DNA of 64,000 bases, taken from contig NZ_FNNZ01000001.1 of NCBI RefSeq assembly GCF_900106925.1, positions 512,496-576,495 of the forward strand, given 5' to 3'. The notes under the pieces are model-generated. The model was not told where the DNA came from and made no database searches. It worked only from the letters and a program-made list of their open reading frames with translations. A program made the translations under genes and the position numbers. The DNA comes from Thiocapsa roseopersicina (GTDB lineage Bacteria; Pseudomonadota; Gammaproteobacteria; Chromatiales; Chromatiaceae). Shown piece by piece: positions 55,711 through 63,510 of this stretch (position 1 is its first letter; every line of letters begins with the position of its first letter).

Positions 55711-55728
55711 CTTAAGGTTCGCTTAAGG
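55711..55728 (+). promoter_or_regulatory. PmrA/QseB-type operator: CTTAAG direct repeat
   Basis: CTTAAG at 55711-55716 and again at 55722-55727, spaced by GTTCG, gives an 11-bp period, the form of PmrA/QseB-type boxes (CTTAA-N6-CTTAA). A GGATAGTGT-like -10 follows about 10 bases on. The box is 174 bp upstream of the multiheme cytochrome gene and just after the kinase gene, so a local control loop is likely but unproved. Confidence 0.65.
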
Positions 55729-55901
55729 CGTGACGGGATAGTGTCGGAGTGGAATCAGCCTTGCGGTCCCAAACCGCCGCGTCCACTCCGACCTGGCCGG
55801 TCCCTTGGGCTTCCCTGGGCACTCCGTCGGGTCAGCCGGCCCGATGAAGGCAAGACCCGCGCGGACGATCGCGCGACGCCATTCAGCGAGAGGGTAGAGC
55901 G

Positions 55902-58550
55902 ATGACAGTGTCCGAACCGATGGGCGCCCCCGGCGCACCCCCAACACGAGATCCTGGACAGATTTGGAGCGGTTGGACGACCTTGTGTCTCCTGGGCGTG
56001 ATGTACCTTTTCGCTGCCGGCGCGGCCCTCGCGGATGACGAGCGCGGTTCCTCCCCATCGCCGCTGCGCATCGACAGTGCTGTCTGGGACAGCCGCGAGC
56101 GACGCCTTGGCGTCTCCGGGCATGGCACGCCCCGCGCAAAGGTGACCCTGGTCAATGCCTATGCCCCCGCGCAAACGCTCGATGACGACGAAGCCGATGG
56201 ACGCGATGGCGCCTGGTCGATCCGCGAAGAGCGGCCCAGGCCGGTGCCCTGCCGGGTGCGCGCGATCCAAAAGGACGGACAGGCGGCCGAGCGCGCGGTG
56301 GACAAGGCGCCATCCGACTGTGCGCCCAAGGCACCTGGAGGCGGGAACCAAGTCCCCTCGGCACGCGCAAACGGTCCCTACAGCGGCCTTCCGGGCACGG
56401 CGATCAGCTTCAGCAGCGCCGGCTCGACCGATCCTGACGGCAGCATCGCCGGTTACGCTTGGACCTTCGGCGACGGCGCGACCAGCACCCAGGCCAATCC
56501 CAGCCATGCCTATGCGGCGGTCGGCAGCTACAGCGTCGTCCTGACCGTGACCGACAACCTGGGCGCAACCTCCTCGCCCTCGACCACTACCGCGACCATT
56601 TCAGACGCACCGCAGGTCGGATGTACCTCGCCCATCCCGGATCACTGCAACATCAAGGCCTATACCGGTCCCGAGGTCTGCGTCGCCTGCCATGAGGACC
56701 AGGCGCGCGACATGCACGGCTCGGTGCATTATCAGCAGGGCGGGGCCTTCGACTTCGTCACCAACATCCCGGGGGACTTCGCGGCGGCCGGCGAGCGACC
56801 CGCCAAGGCGGCCGGCGATCTGGTCGCGACCGGCGTCAACACCTACTGCGGCACCCATGAGAACTCGCCGCGCTTCACCTGCGCCGGCTGCCATGTGGGG
56901 AATGGACGCTTTCCGATGGCCCAGTCGCTATTCGAACAGCTCGATCCAGAATCAACCGAGGCGCATACGCAACTCGCCAATATCGACTGCCTGATGTGTC
57001 ACCAGGAGGTCTACAAACGCTTCCCGGATTGGATCGCAGGGATGGGTTTCGAGGCTATGACGCTTGAGAACCTTACCGATGTGAATGGCACGCTCGAATA
57101 CAAAGACGGCAGCACCGTGACGCGCACCGGCTTTGAAGGCATCCCGATCTTGGAAAACGAGAAAGGCGATCCGGTTCGGATGGGTGAAGAGAGCTGGAAC
57201 AGCGCTGACTTCCTGTTCCGTCCAGCGGGCGCGGAAACGACGGCGGATCTGCCGATCACGCTGATGCCGCTCACCACCCTGGCGGCGGCGCAGAACGTCC
57301 ATGCCACCACCCGCCAGTCTTGTCTCAACTGTCACGCCGGGGCGGCCGGGGCCGATGGCGCCAAGCGCGGCGATCTGTCGAAGGAAAACATCAACCCGAC
57401 CGTCACGCACGACATGCACATGAGTCCGGACGGCGCCAACCTGACCTGCTCGGATTGTCACAGCGCGATTGGAAACAACGGCGAGAGCCACCGCATGCGC
57501 GGTCGCGGACTCGATCTGCGGGCCAACGACGTGGCCGAGCGCTTCACCTGCGAGACCGGCGGCTGCCATGACAGCCAACCGCATGGGGACTTCAGCAACA
57601 CCCGGGGCTCAAGCAAGGACAAGCATGCCATGAAGGTTGCCTGCCAGACCTGCCACATCCCGAGCTATGCCAAGGCGGCGGTCGGCACCGAGATCGCTCG
57701 CGACTGGCAGGATCCGCATCCGTCCGACTCGGCCTGCAACGGTCGCGGCGGCTGGCTCCCCCGCGAGGACAAGGGCGGCCTGGGGACGGCCTCACTCATT
57801 CCCAGCTACACCTGGTTCGACGGCACTTCCGAGGTGATTTACCTGGAAGAATCGCTCGATGGCGTGCCCACGGTCAAATTGGATGCCACGGTGGCGGCCA
57901 AGTTCGTCGGCGGCTTCAGCGCCGAAGATGATGCCTATGCCCTGGGAATGCCTAATGGCGACGTGGAGAGCGCGACCGCCAAGCTTTATCCCATGAAAAA
58001 GCACTGGGGCAAGCTGGCGCGCAATGACGAGACCAACAGCCTGGTTGGACACTCCACCTTCGAGTTCTTCCGCACCGGCAGCTTCTGCCGCGCGGTGGCG
58101 GTGGGTCTTGGCGAAAATCCAGACGACCCCCTTGTTTGCACCGGCACCCCAGGCTCGACCGAGATGCCCCCTGGCGCCACCACCGTCCCTGTCTTCACCT
58201 ACCAGACCATCAACCATGGGGTCGAACCTGACTCCAACGCCTTGGGCGGCGACGCGACGGGTTGCGGTTCCTGCCACGGAGGACTTAGTGGCGGTCCAGC
58301 GCGTCTGGACATGAAGGGGCTTGGCTACGGCTTGCGGACCTTGCCGAGTGTCGTGATCGGGACGCGTACGGCCGCGCTCAACGGCAACCTCAACAACATC
58401 TGTACCCAGTGCCATGAGAATGAAACGGAAGATCGTGATTTTGCGGGCGTGCACAGCCGGCATGTCCAGAAAGAATGCAAGGAGTGTTCCGCCTGTCACA
58501 ACTTCTCGCGGCCGGAGCGGGGGTTGAGCCTGAGTCGCGGCGAGGACTGA
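55902..58550 (+). CDS. Exported ten-heme c-type cytochrome with PKD domain
   Basis: The 882-residue protein has an N-terminal signal/anchor (LCLLGVMYLFAAGAALA, ~27-45), an Ig-like region, and a PKD domain (~150-235, YAWTFGDGATS). Heme-binding motifs run from CVACH at ~260 to CSACH at ~862: nine CxxCH (CVACH, CAGCH, CLMCH, CLNCH, CSDCH, CQTCH, CGSCH, CTQCH, CSACH) and one CETGGCH (C-x4-C-H). It would be a periplasmic or surface electron carrier or reductase; tetrathionate-, nitrite- or metal-reducing roles cannot be told apart. Preceded by a PmrA-like box and ended by a strong terminator; single-gene unit. Confidence 0.9.
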   Translation: MTVSEPMGAPGAPPTRDPGQIWSGWTTLCLLGVMYLFAAGAALADDERGSSPSPLRIDSAVWDSRERRLGVSGHGTPRAKVTLVNAYAPAQTLDDDEADGRDGAWSIREERPRPVPCRVRAIQKDGQAAERAVDKAPSDCAPKAPGGGNQVPSARANGPYSGLPGTAISFSSAGSTDPDGSIAGYAWTFGDGATSTQANPSHAYAAVGSYSVVLTVTDNLGATSSPSTTTATISDAPQVGCTSPIPDHCNIKAYTGPEVCVACHEDQARDMHGSVHYQQGGAFDFVTNIPGDFAAAGERPAKAAGDLVATGVNTYCGTHENSPRFTCAGCHVGNGRFPMAQSLFEQLDPESTEAHTQLANIDCLMCHQEVYKRFPDWIAGMGFEAMTLENLTDVNGTLEYKDGSTVTRTGFEGIPILENEKGDPVRMGEESWNSADFLFRPAGAETTADLPITLMPLTTLAAAQNVHATTRQSCLNCHAGAAGADGAKRGDLSKENINPTVTHDMHMSPDGANLTCSDCHSAIGNNGESHRMRGRGLDLRANDVAERFTCETGGCHDSQPHGDFSNTRGSSKDKHAMKVACQTCHIPSYAKAAVGTEIARDWQDPHPSDSACNGRGGWLPREDKGGLGTASLIPSYTWFDGTSEVIYLEESLDGVPTVKLDATVAAKFVGGFSAEDDAYALGMPNGDVESATAKLYPMKKHWGKLARNDETNSLVGHSTFEFFRTGSFCRAVAVGLGENPDDPLVCTGTPGSTEMPPGATTVPVFTYQTINHGVEPDSNALGGDATGCGSCHGGLSGGPARLDMKGLGYGLRTLPSVVIGTRTAALNGNLNNICTQCHENETEDRDFAGVHSRHVQKECKECSACHNFSRPERGLSLSRGED

Positions 58551-58577
58551 GAGAGCGGCTCGCGGGAGCCGGTCTTG

Positions 58578-58605
58578 GGGCCGCCCGAACCGGGTGGCCC
58601 TTTTT
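58578..58605 (+). terminator. Intrinsic terminator after the multiheme cytochrome gene
   Basis: Ten-base stem (GGGCCGCCCG / CGGGTGGCCC, one G-T pair) with a 3-base loop, followed by five T, 27 bases after the stop. It is a convincing Rho-independent terminator, ending the cytochrome gene transcript before the scrambled region. Confidence 0.88.
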
Positions 58606-58749
58606 CGTTTTGAGCGGTGAGGACAGCTGCCCTCGAATCAGCCACTCTCGGAGCGGACATGGTTTAAGTCATCAATTGATCCGAAACGGGCGGCTACAGA
58701 AGCGGGCCGACGTTGCATAGGATGCAGATTGTGGTATCCAGCAGATCGT

Positions 58750-59944
58750 TCATGAGTCAGCCGTAGCCTTCCCGCCGGCCGGGCCGCCGATTGAGCCGAG
58801 CTCGGATCGCGCGGTTCTCAGAGGCGTGGCCAAACCTGACCGGTTGCAGGACCAAGGCTGCTCGACGTTGATGAATACGGGCGCTTGCGCCCCGTCGTCG
58901 AGCACCAGCCTGGTTCGGAGAAGGGCCGTGCCCTCGGCCTCGCAGGCCCTGGGCATCTGCGGCATTGCGGTTCGGTTGACGGCGAGGTTCACCGCCAGCG
59001 AGTCTGTCTTGCGGCGGCGTTTGGCTACCTCCACGGTGACGATCGGACGCACCCCGTGGGGCGTTCTGAAGATCGCGCGGTTCGGCGTGCTGCCTTGGGC
59101 CGCCGTCAACTCCAAGGGAAGGAAGGGGCCGCCCCCGGCGTTGCGGACCACCTCGCCCGCCCGCTCGGGCTCCATGAGGACCTGTTGGATAACCAACGTG
59201 GCCGTGCTCAGATCGATCTGACCGACGTCCTCCAGGGTTGTGCGGATGACGACCAGCCCCCGGTCTCCTTGGACGCCGACCTTCGACGCCATGCCACGCA
59301 TCGCCGACGACCCGTTTAGCACCTTGCACGTGAATCCGGTCTGGGTGAAGTTGTGGCGGAAGAACCAGACGTCCCAGTCGGCGAGGCCGCTCGGTGACTG
59401 CTTCGACCCTGCCACGACAGGTTCCATGACCGTGGCCTGGACTGTGGAGTAGATGCTGAAAATATTCGGGCGCTTTGAGCCGAGCGCCAAGAGGTTGGGG
59501 TTGCCGCCTTAGACCGGAAGCGGCCCCGAAAGAAGATTCGGATAGGTGAAGCCGGCCCAATTCAGGTCCGCCGAACCGGAGCCATTGTTTCCGAAAGGAA
59601 ACGCACCATCGGTCCCGACGTTCCCGCAGTAGTAGTCCGCAGGGCTCGATGGGTAGCCCGGGTTGTAGGGGTCGGGGAGCAGGCCCCAAGCATAGTAACC
59701 CGACCCCAAGAGTCGTCCGTAGGCAAATAGATTGACCCCGATGAGAATCTGTTGCTGCAGGGTGGAATCGGTAAAGGGATCTCCCTGGAAGACCGTGGTG
59801 TTGCCGAGGGCTTGAAGCCTGCCGTAGTCGTTCACGATGACGGACTGGAACAGGCCGATCTGCGTGGCCGCCGCGACGAACCTGCTCGAGAGCTCCGATG
59901 GCAATTCCTTCGCGGTCGTCTGGATCTGACCCAGGGTAGTACTG
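58750..59944 (-). pseudogene. 5'-truncated gene with an in-frame TAA, unknown product
   Basis: One continuous minus-strand reading frame runs from 59944 to the TGA at 58750, broken only by a TAA at 59511-59509. Before it the product reads ELSSRFVAAATQIGLFQSV ... NLLSGPLPV; after it GGNPNLLALGSKRPNIF ... SIGGPAGGKATADS, clearly one protein of ~390 residues. No family recognised; there is a WDVWFFRHNFTQTGF segment in the second half. Its 5' end stops where the copied GtrA sequence begins at 59945, so the gene was cut there by recombination. A TTG at 59490 could at most restart the second part. Confidence 0.7.
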
Positions 59945-60520
59945 CTCAGCGGGGTCGGATTCAAGATCCTGCTCGACATCTTCGCCGAAGCCGAGCAACC
60001 CCTGCGCTTCCGCGAGCTGCCCTTCACCTTCCGTCCGAGGGAGGCCGGCAGCAGCAAGCTCGACAACGCGGTCCTCTGGGAATACCTGCTGATGCTGACC
60101 CAGAAGCTGATCGGCCCGGTCATCCCGGTGCGCTTCATCGCCTTCTCCGCCATCGGCGGGCTCGGTGTCTTCGTGCACATGGCCGTGCTCTGGCCCATGC
60201 TGACCCTGCTCGGGTCTGGCGCCTTCCTGATCGGTCAGTCCGCTGCGACGCTGGTCGCCATGACCAGCAACTTCTTCCTGAACAACATCCTGACCTATCG
60301 CGACATGCGTCTGCGCGGCCGGCAGCTGCTCTGGGGCTGGTTTTCCTTCGTCGCCGCCTGCAGCGTCGGTGCCCTGGCCAACGTCGGCATCGCCAACTAT
60401 CTCTTCCAAGGCGGGCACTCCGGCTGGTTCCTCTCGGCGCTCGCCGGGATCCTGGTCGGTGCGGTTTGGAACTATGCGGTGACGGCCGTCTATACCTGGA
60501 AGCGGCCGCGGGCGGCCTAA
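59945..60520 (+). pseudogene. Second copy of the 3' half of the GT2-GtrA gene
   Basis: These 576 bp match 53022-53597 (offset 6923) with eight differences by my reading, one of them in the stop codon and all others synonymous. The copy lacks the GT2 catalytic half (DxD and GT-A core) but retains the complete GtrA membrane domain; an ATG at 60092 opens 142 residues covering it. No ribosome site is evident before that ATG. Similarity fades within ~30 bp after the stop. Whether a free GtrA protein is made is unknown. Confidence 0.85.
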
Positions 60521-60676
60521 ATCTGCGGGCCTGTCTCCGTCCGCTGGTCGGCAGTGAAGACGAGCGGCGGGAATCTGCCCTGCTCATGACGTCAGCGACG
60601 ACGATGATCCGGCGCCGAGCCCGCTCCCGGACTCGGCAGCCGCCTTGTCGATACACCGGCCGATCAATACGTTCTG

Positions 60677-60835
60677 CGTAGGCACCGCCCCATCGATCCC
60701 AAGGTCGACTGCGTCTTCAAGACCCTGTTCGGGTCCGACGATCATCGCGAGCTGCTGATCCATTTGCTTAATGCGCTGCTCGCCGAGAAGCGAGTGGGAT
60801 CACGAGACTCTCATCGAACGCCCATGGGACATTGA
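60677..60835 (+). pseudogene. N-terminal fragment of an Rpn-family (PD-(D/E)XK) nuclease/transposase
   Basis: The frame encodes RPIDPKVDCVFKTLFGSDDHRELLIHLLNALLAEKR, in two pieces recognisable as the start of Rpn/PDDEXK_2 recombination-promoting nucleases (PKVDxVFKxLFG, then LLIHxLNAxL). It ends at a TGA after ~52 codons whereas the family is ~280-320 residues. No start codon lies in frame nearby. A decayed fragment. Confidence 0.7.
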
Positions 60836-61277
60836 AAGGGTCAAGTCGCTCTTTCGCGAGGCCGAAGCGCGCTTTCGTGGCTCAAGCTGGTGAGGTCACG
60901 ACCATGTTCGGGAGATGTCGACGTCGGCACCCTGGTTTGTCAGCCAAGGATCAGTCGGTCAGGCTCGCCTACCGGAGGCACGCAATCGCATGCTCGGGAG
61001 CGAATCGACTTGCGAACCGGGGGGAGAGCTCAAAGCGGGCCAACTTTGGACAGAGCCGCGTTTGCTGATCGGATATATTAGAGCGATGAGCCGACAGTGA
61101 CTGCATCGAAGGCGGTGGTTGGATCGGCCGGCGCGGTCGTCAATCAGTGCGCGAAGTCGCCCATCCGCGCGGGGATCTCTGTCGGCGACGGCAGCACGGT
61201 TTGGACCAGGAGGGGACCGATTTTATCGGGGCTCGAGTGCAGTGTCACACCGGGCTGGCGAGACGAGCACGCGAATC
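60836..61277. other. Gene-poor stretch after the Rpn fragment
   Basis: About 440 bases with only short frames. One continues with IERPWDIERVKSLFREAEARF in another frame from ~60813, possibly a frameshifted remainder of a mobile gene. No repeats or hairpins stood out. The leftmost EAL gene ends at its right edge. Confidence 0.4.
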
Positions 61278-62087
61278 TCAGGCAATTGAGAACCCATCAT
61301 CAAGATCGCTCTGTAAGGAGCTGGATGACTCATAACCGCGAGTCTTGTGATGAAAGGCGACGAACTCTGCCGCTGGGATAGGGCGGGAAAAATAGAAGCC
61401 TTGTGCCTCCTGAATACCCGCGGCCCGGAGTGCGGCAAGCTGAAACTCCGTTTCGACCCCTTCGGCGACGACCTTCAGTTGCGAGGAGCGCAGCAATGCG
61501 GTGACGCTTTCCAGCCAAGCCGGCGCCGGGTCCTGTTCGGCGATCTGGGAGACCAGGGACCTGTCGAGCTTGATGATGCTGATGTGGCAGCGCGCGAGGA
61601 CGGCCAGATTGCCGCCACCGACCAGCGTGACATCGTCGAGGGCGACGCAACCGCCGGTCGCCAAATAGTCGTTGATCGCCGTGACCGCCATCATGTCCGG
61701 TATTCCCCGCTCGGTCATCTCCATGATTAGTTGATCCGTGAAATCGCTGAGACCGCTTCGATCCGCCGCGTAACGGATCCCACCGCGCCCGACGATTTCC
61801 GGCGGTATGTTGATCGCGAGCTTGGCGTCGGGGTTGGCTTGGAGCCAGGTCATCAGCTCGACCGCGACCGTCTCGATGACCCAATAGGTGAGTATTCCGG
61901 AAACGCGGGTATTCTCGGCGATGGGGATAAAGTCGCCGGGAGGTATGGTCACGTTGTCGGGCCGCCGCCAGCGGATGAGGGCCTCGGCACCTGTACAGCG
62001 GCCATCCGCGAGCGAAATCGTGGGTAGATACTCGAGGAAAAACTCGCCCCGGCGCAGTCCGAGCTCCATCGATTCAAGTGTGATCAT
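61278..62087 (-). CDS. Stand-alone EAL-domain c-di-GMP phosphodiesterase
   Basis: The 269-residue protein is a single EAL domain. EALIRW (~34-39), the NIPP asparagine, EMTERG, LDDVTLVGGG (both aspartates present), IKLDRS lysine, AEGVET (glutamate present) and AQGFYFS glutamine are all kept, so it should hydrolyse c-di-GMP to pGpG. No sensor domain is present; the loop sequence VTLVGGG departs from FGTGYSS, which can weaken dimer-linked activation. Contrast with the degenerate EAL of the protein at 32-34 kb. No clear ribosome site. Confidence 0.82.
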   Translation of the reverse strand: MITLESMELGLRRGEFFLEYLPTISLADGRCTGAEALIRWRRPDNVTIPPGDFIPIAENTRVSGILTYWVIETVAVELMTWLQANPDAKLAINIPPEIVGRGGIRYAADRSGLSDFTDQLIMEMTERGIPDMMAVTAINDYLATGGCVALDDVTLVGGGNLAVLARCHISIIKLDRSLVSQIAEQDPAPAWLESVTALLRSSQLKVVAEGVETEFQLAALRAAGIQEAQGFYFSRPIPAAEFVAFHHKTRGYESSSSLQSDLDDGFSIA

Positions 62088-62427
62088 GTTGGGCCATATC
62101 GGGAATCGGCATTCCTGGATGCGTGGCGGGGGGCATCGGTACTCGCATCTCGCGATTCTCCATCAGCTCGGACGCGAGATTAGCTCACGGTGGATTCTGT
62201 CGGTCAAGCTCGCCCCGGTGGATCATGAGCTTGGCTGGACGGCGAACACGGAGAGACCGCCGTCGTCGACCGGAGCCTCTCCCGTACATCCATAGATGAG
62301 TGCGGTCAGCGATTTTGATGGTTTCGCGATCAAGTTGCGTGATAGGGGTCGGCGAAGCGCTCCCCCGGTCTCGCGCGGCCGGGGTGTGGGCCGGCGGCGC
62401 GAGGTGGATCAAGCGCGGTGGCGGGAC
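62088..62427. other. Intergenic stretch with a candidate transposon left end
   Basis: The minus-strand text around 62345-62305 holds AACTTGATCGCGAAACC followed by ATCAAAATCGCTGACC, two similar ~16-bp units of the kind bound by Mu/TnsB-type transposases. The element would run from about here beyond 64000. Boundary not proved because the other end is outside the window. Confidence 0.3.
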
Positions 62428-62646
62428 TCAGAACAACAGGGGATCGTCGAAATCCGGTCTGTCGAACAGGTCCGGTTGGTGGTCGTGAGGCCGGTTGTCG
62501 TCGCGTTCGGCATCGCGAATTTGGGAGGCGTAGCGGGTCTCGAACTGATCGGTCAGTCGCAAGAGGACCTCGCGGATGGCGAGGACCGCGTCATCGGACA
62601 GGGGTGGCCAGAAGAATGGCTGCAGGGTGGTATAGGGCTGCGGCAT
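62428..62646 (-). CDS. Small transposon-associated protein
   Basis: The 72-residue protein has a Pro/Trp-rich start, a helical middle (DDAVLAIREVLLRLTDQFETRYASQIRD) and an Asp/Pro-rich tail ending FDDPLLF. It follows the AAA+ gene by 18 bases with GGAG before its ATG. No family recognised; small helical proteins at this position are common in Mu-like two-gene elements, role unknown. Confidence 0.6.
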   Translation of the reverse strand: MPQPYTTLQPFFWPPLSDDAVLAIREVLLRLTDQFETRYASQIRDAERDDNRPHDHQPDLFDRPDFDDPLLF

Positions 62647-62664
62647 GGTGGTGCTCCGAGTGGG

Positions 62665-63510
62665 TCAACGTGGCAGGGCAGCCCGCCGCGGGGTCGCGGT
62701 GGCGGGCGGGGTGAAGACCTCGAGGAAGAGCGCCTCGTCGAGGTGGGGGCGCTCGGTTTGGGCGGCGACGGCGAGCAGCTCGGCGGCGAGTGAGGCGAGG
62801 ATGCGGTAGTTGCCGGCGGCGTGGTCGCAGAGGGTGTGTTGCAGGGGCTCGCTCATGAGTGCGGCGTTGCCGGCGCTGGCGCACAGGTGTTGCAGGCAGG
62901 CGAGCAGCTCCTCGCGGCGGGCGTGCTCGGTGGCCAGACGGGTGCGGATGCGCGAGCCCAAGGGCAGCAGCTCCTCGCGGCGCAGGTGATCGGTGAGGCG
63001 GGTATCCCCGGCGAGGACGACGCACAGCAGCGGTTGGGAGTCGAAGCGGGCGCTGGCGAGCAGGCGCAGCTCGTTGAGCACGGAGGGACTCATCTCCTGT
63101 GCTTCGTCCACCAGCAGCACGGCACGCCGGCGGGTGGTCTGCAGATGGCCGAGCCAGGTCGCACGCAGCGCCTTGAAGCCACCCCAGCGGTTGTGCGGAC
63201 GCAACGGGACGCTGAACAGCTCGCCGAGCTCGCGGTAGAAATCCCCGAGGCTGCTTTGCGGATGGTCGATGGCGCCGACGGTGAGATCGGCCAGGCGGGC
63301 GAGGCGCTCGGCGAGCAGACGCAGCACCACGCTTTTGCCGGTACCCGGTTCGCCGTGGATCATCGCAAACCCGCCTTCGCGGATCTGCGCCTGCTCGATG
63401 CGCCACAGGAAGTGCTCCACGCGCGGAGGGATGTAGAGGGCCTCGATCGGCAGCTCCGAGGAGAAGGGATGCCATTTCAGCCCGTAGAGGGCGAGCAGTC
63501 GCGCATTCAT
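62665..63510 (-). CDS. TnsC/TniB/ExeA-like AAA+ transposition ATPase
   Basis: The 281-residue ATPase starts YGLKWHPFS, as ExeA-type transposition ATPases do, and has Walker A GEPGTGKS (~54-61), Walker B LLVDEAQE (~132-139), sensor-like LCVVLAGD and arginine-rich C-terminal motifs (RIRTRL). It would pick target DNA and activate the Mu-like transposase encoded just upstream, with which it overlaps (ATGA). Full length for this group. Confidence 0.88.
   Translation of the reverse strand: MNARLLALYGLKWHPFSSELPIEALYIPPRVEHFLWRIEQAQIREGGFAMIHGEPGTGKSVVLRLLAERLARLADLTVGAIDHPQSSLGDFYRELGELFSVPLRPHNRWGGFKALRATWLGHLQTTRRRAVLLVDEAQEMSPSVLNELRLLASARFDSQPLLCVVLAGDTRLTDHLRREELLPLGSRIRTRLATEHARREELLACLQHLCASAGNAALMSEPLQHTLCDHAAGNYRILASLAAELLAVAAQTERPHLDEALFLEVFTPPATATPRRAALPR

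Noticed and set aside
58640..58680. A further copy of the AAACCGCG repeat end (GGACATGGTTTAAG)
   Set aside because: Only a loose match to the element end, with no partner arm at the expected distance.
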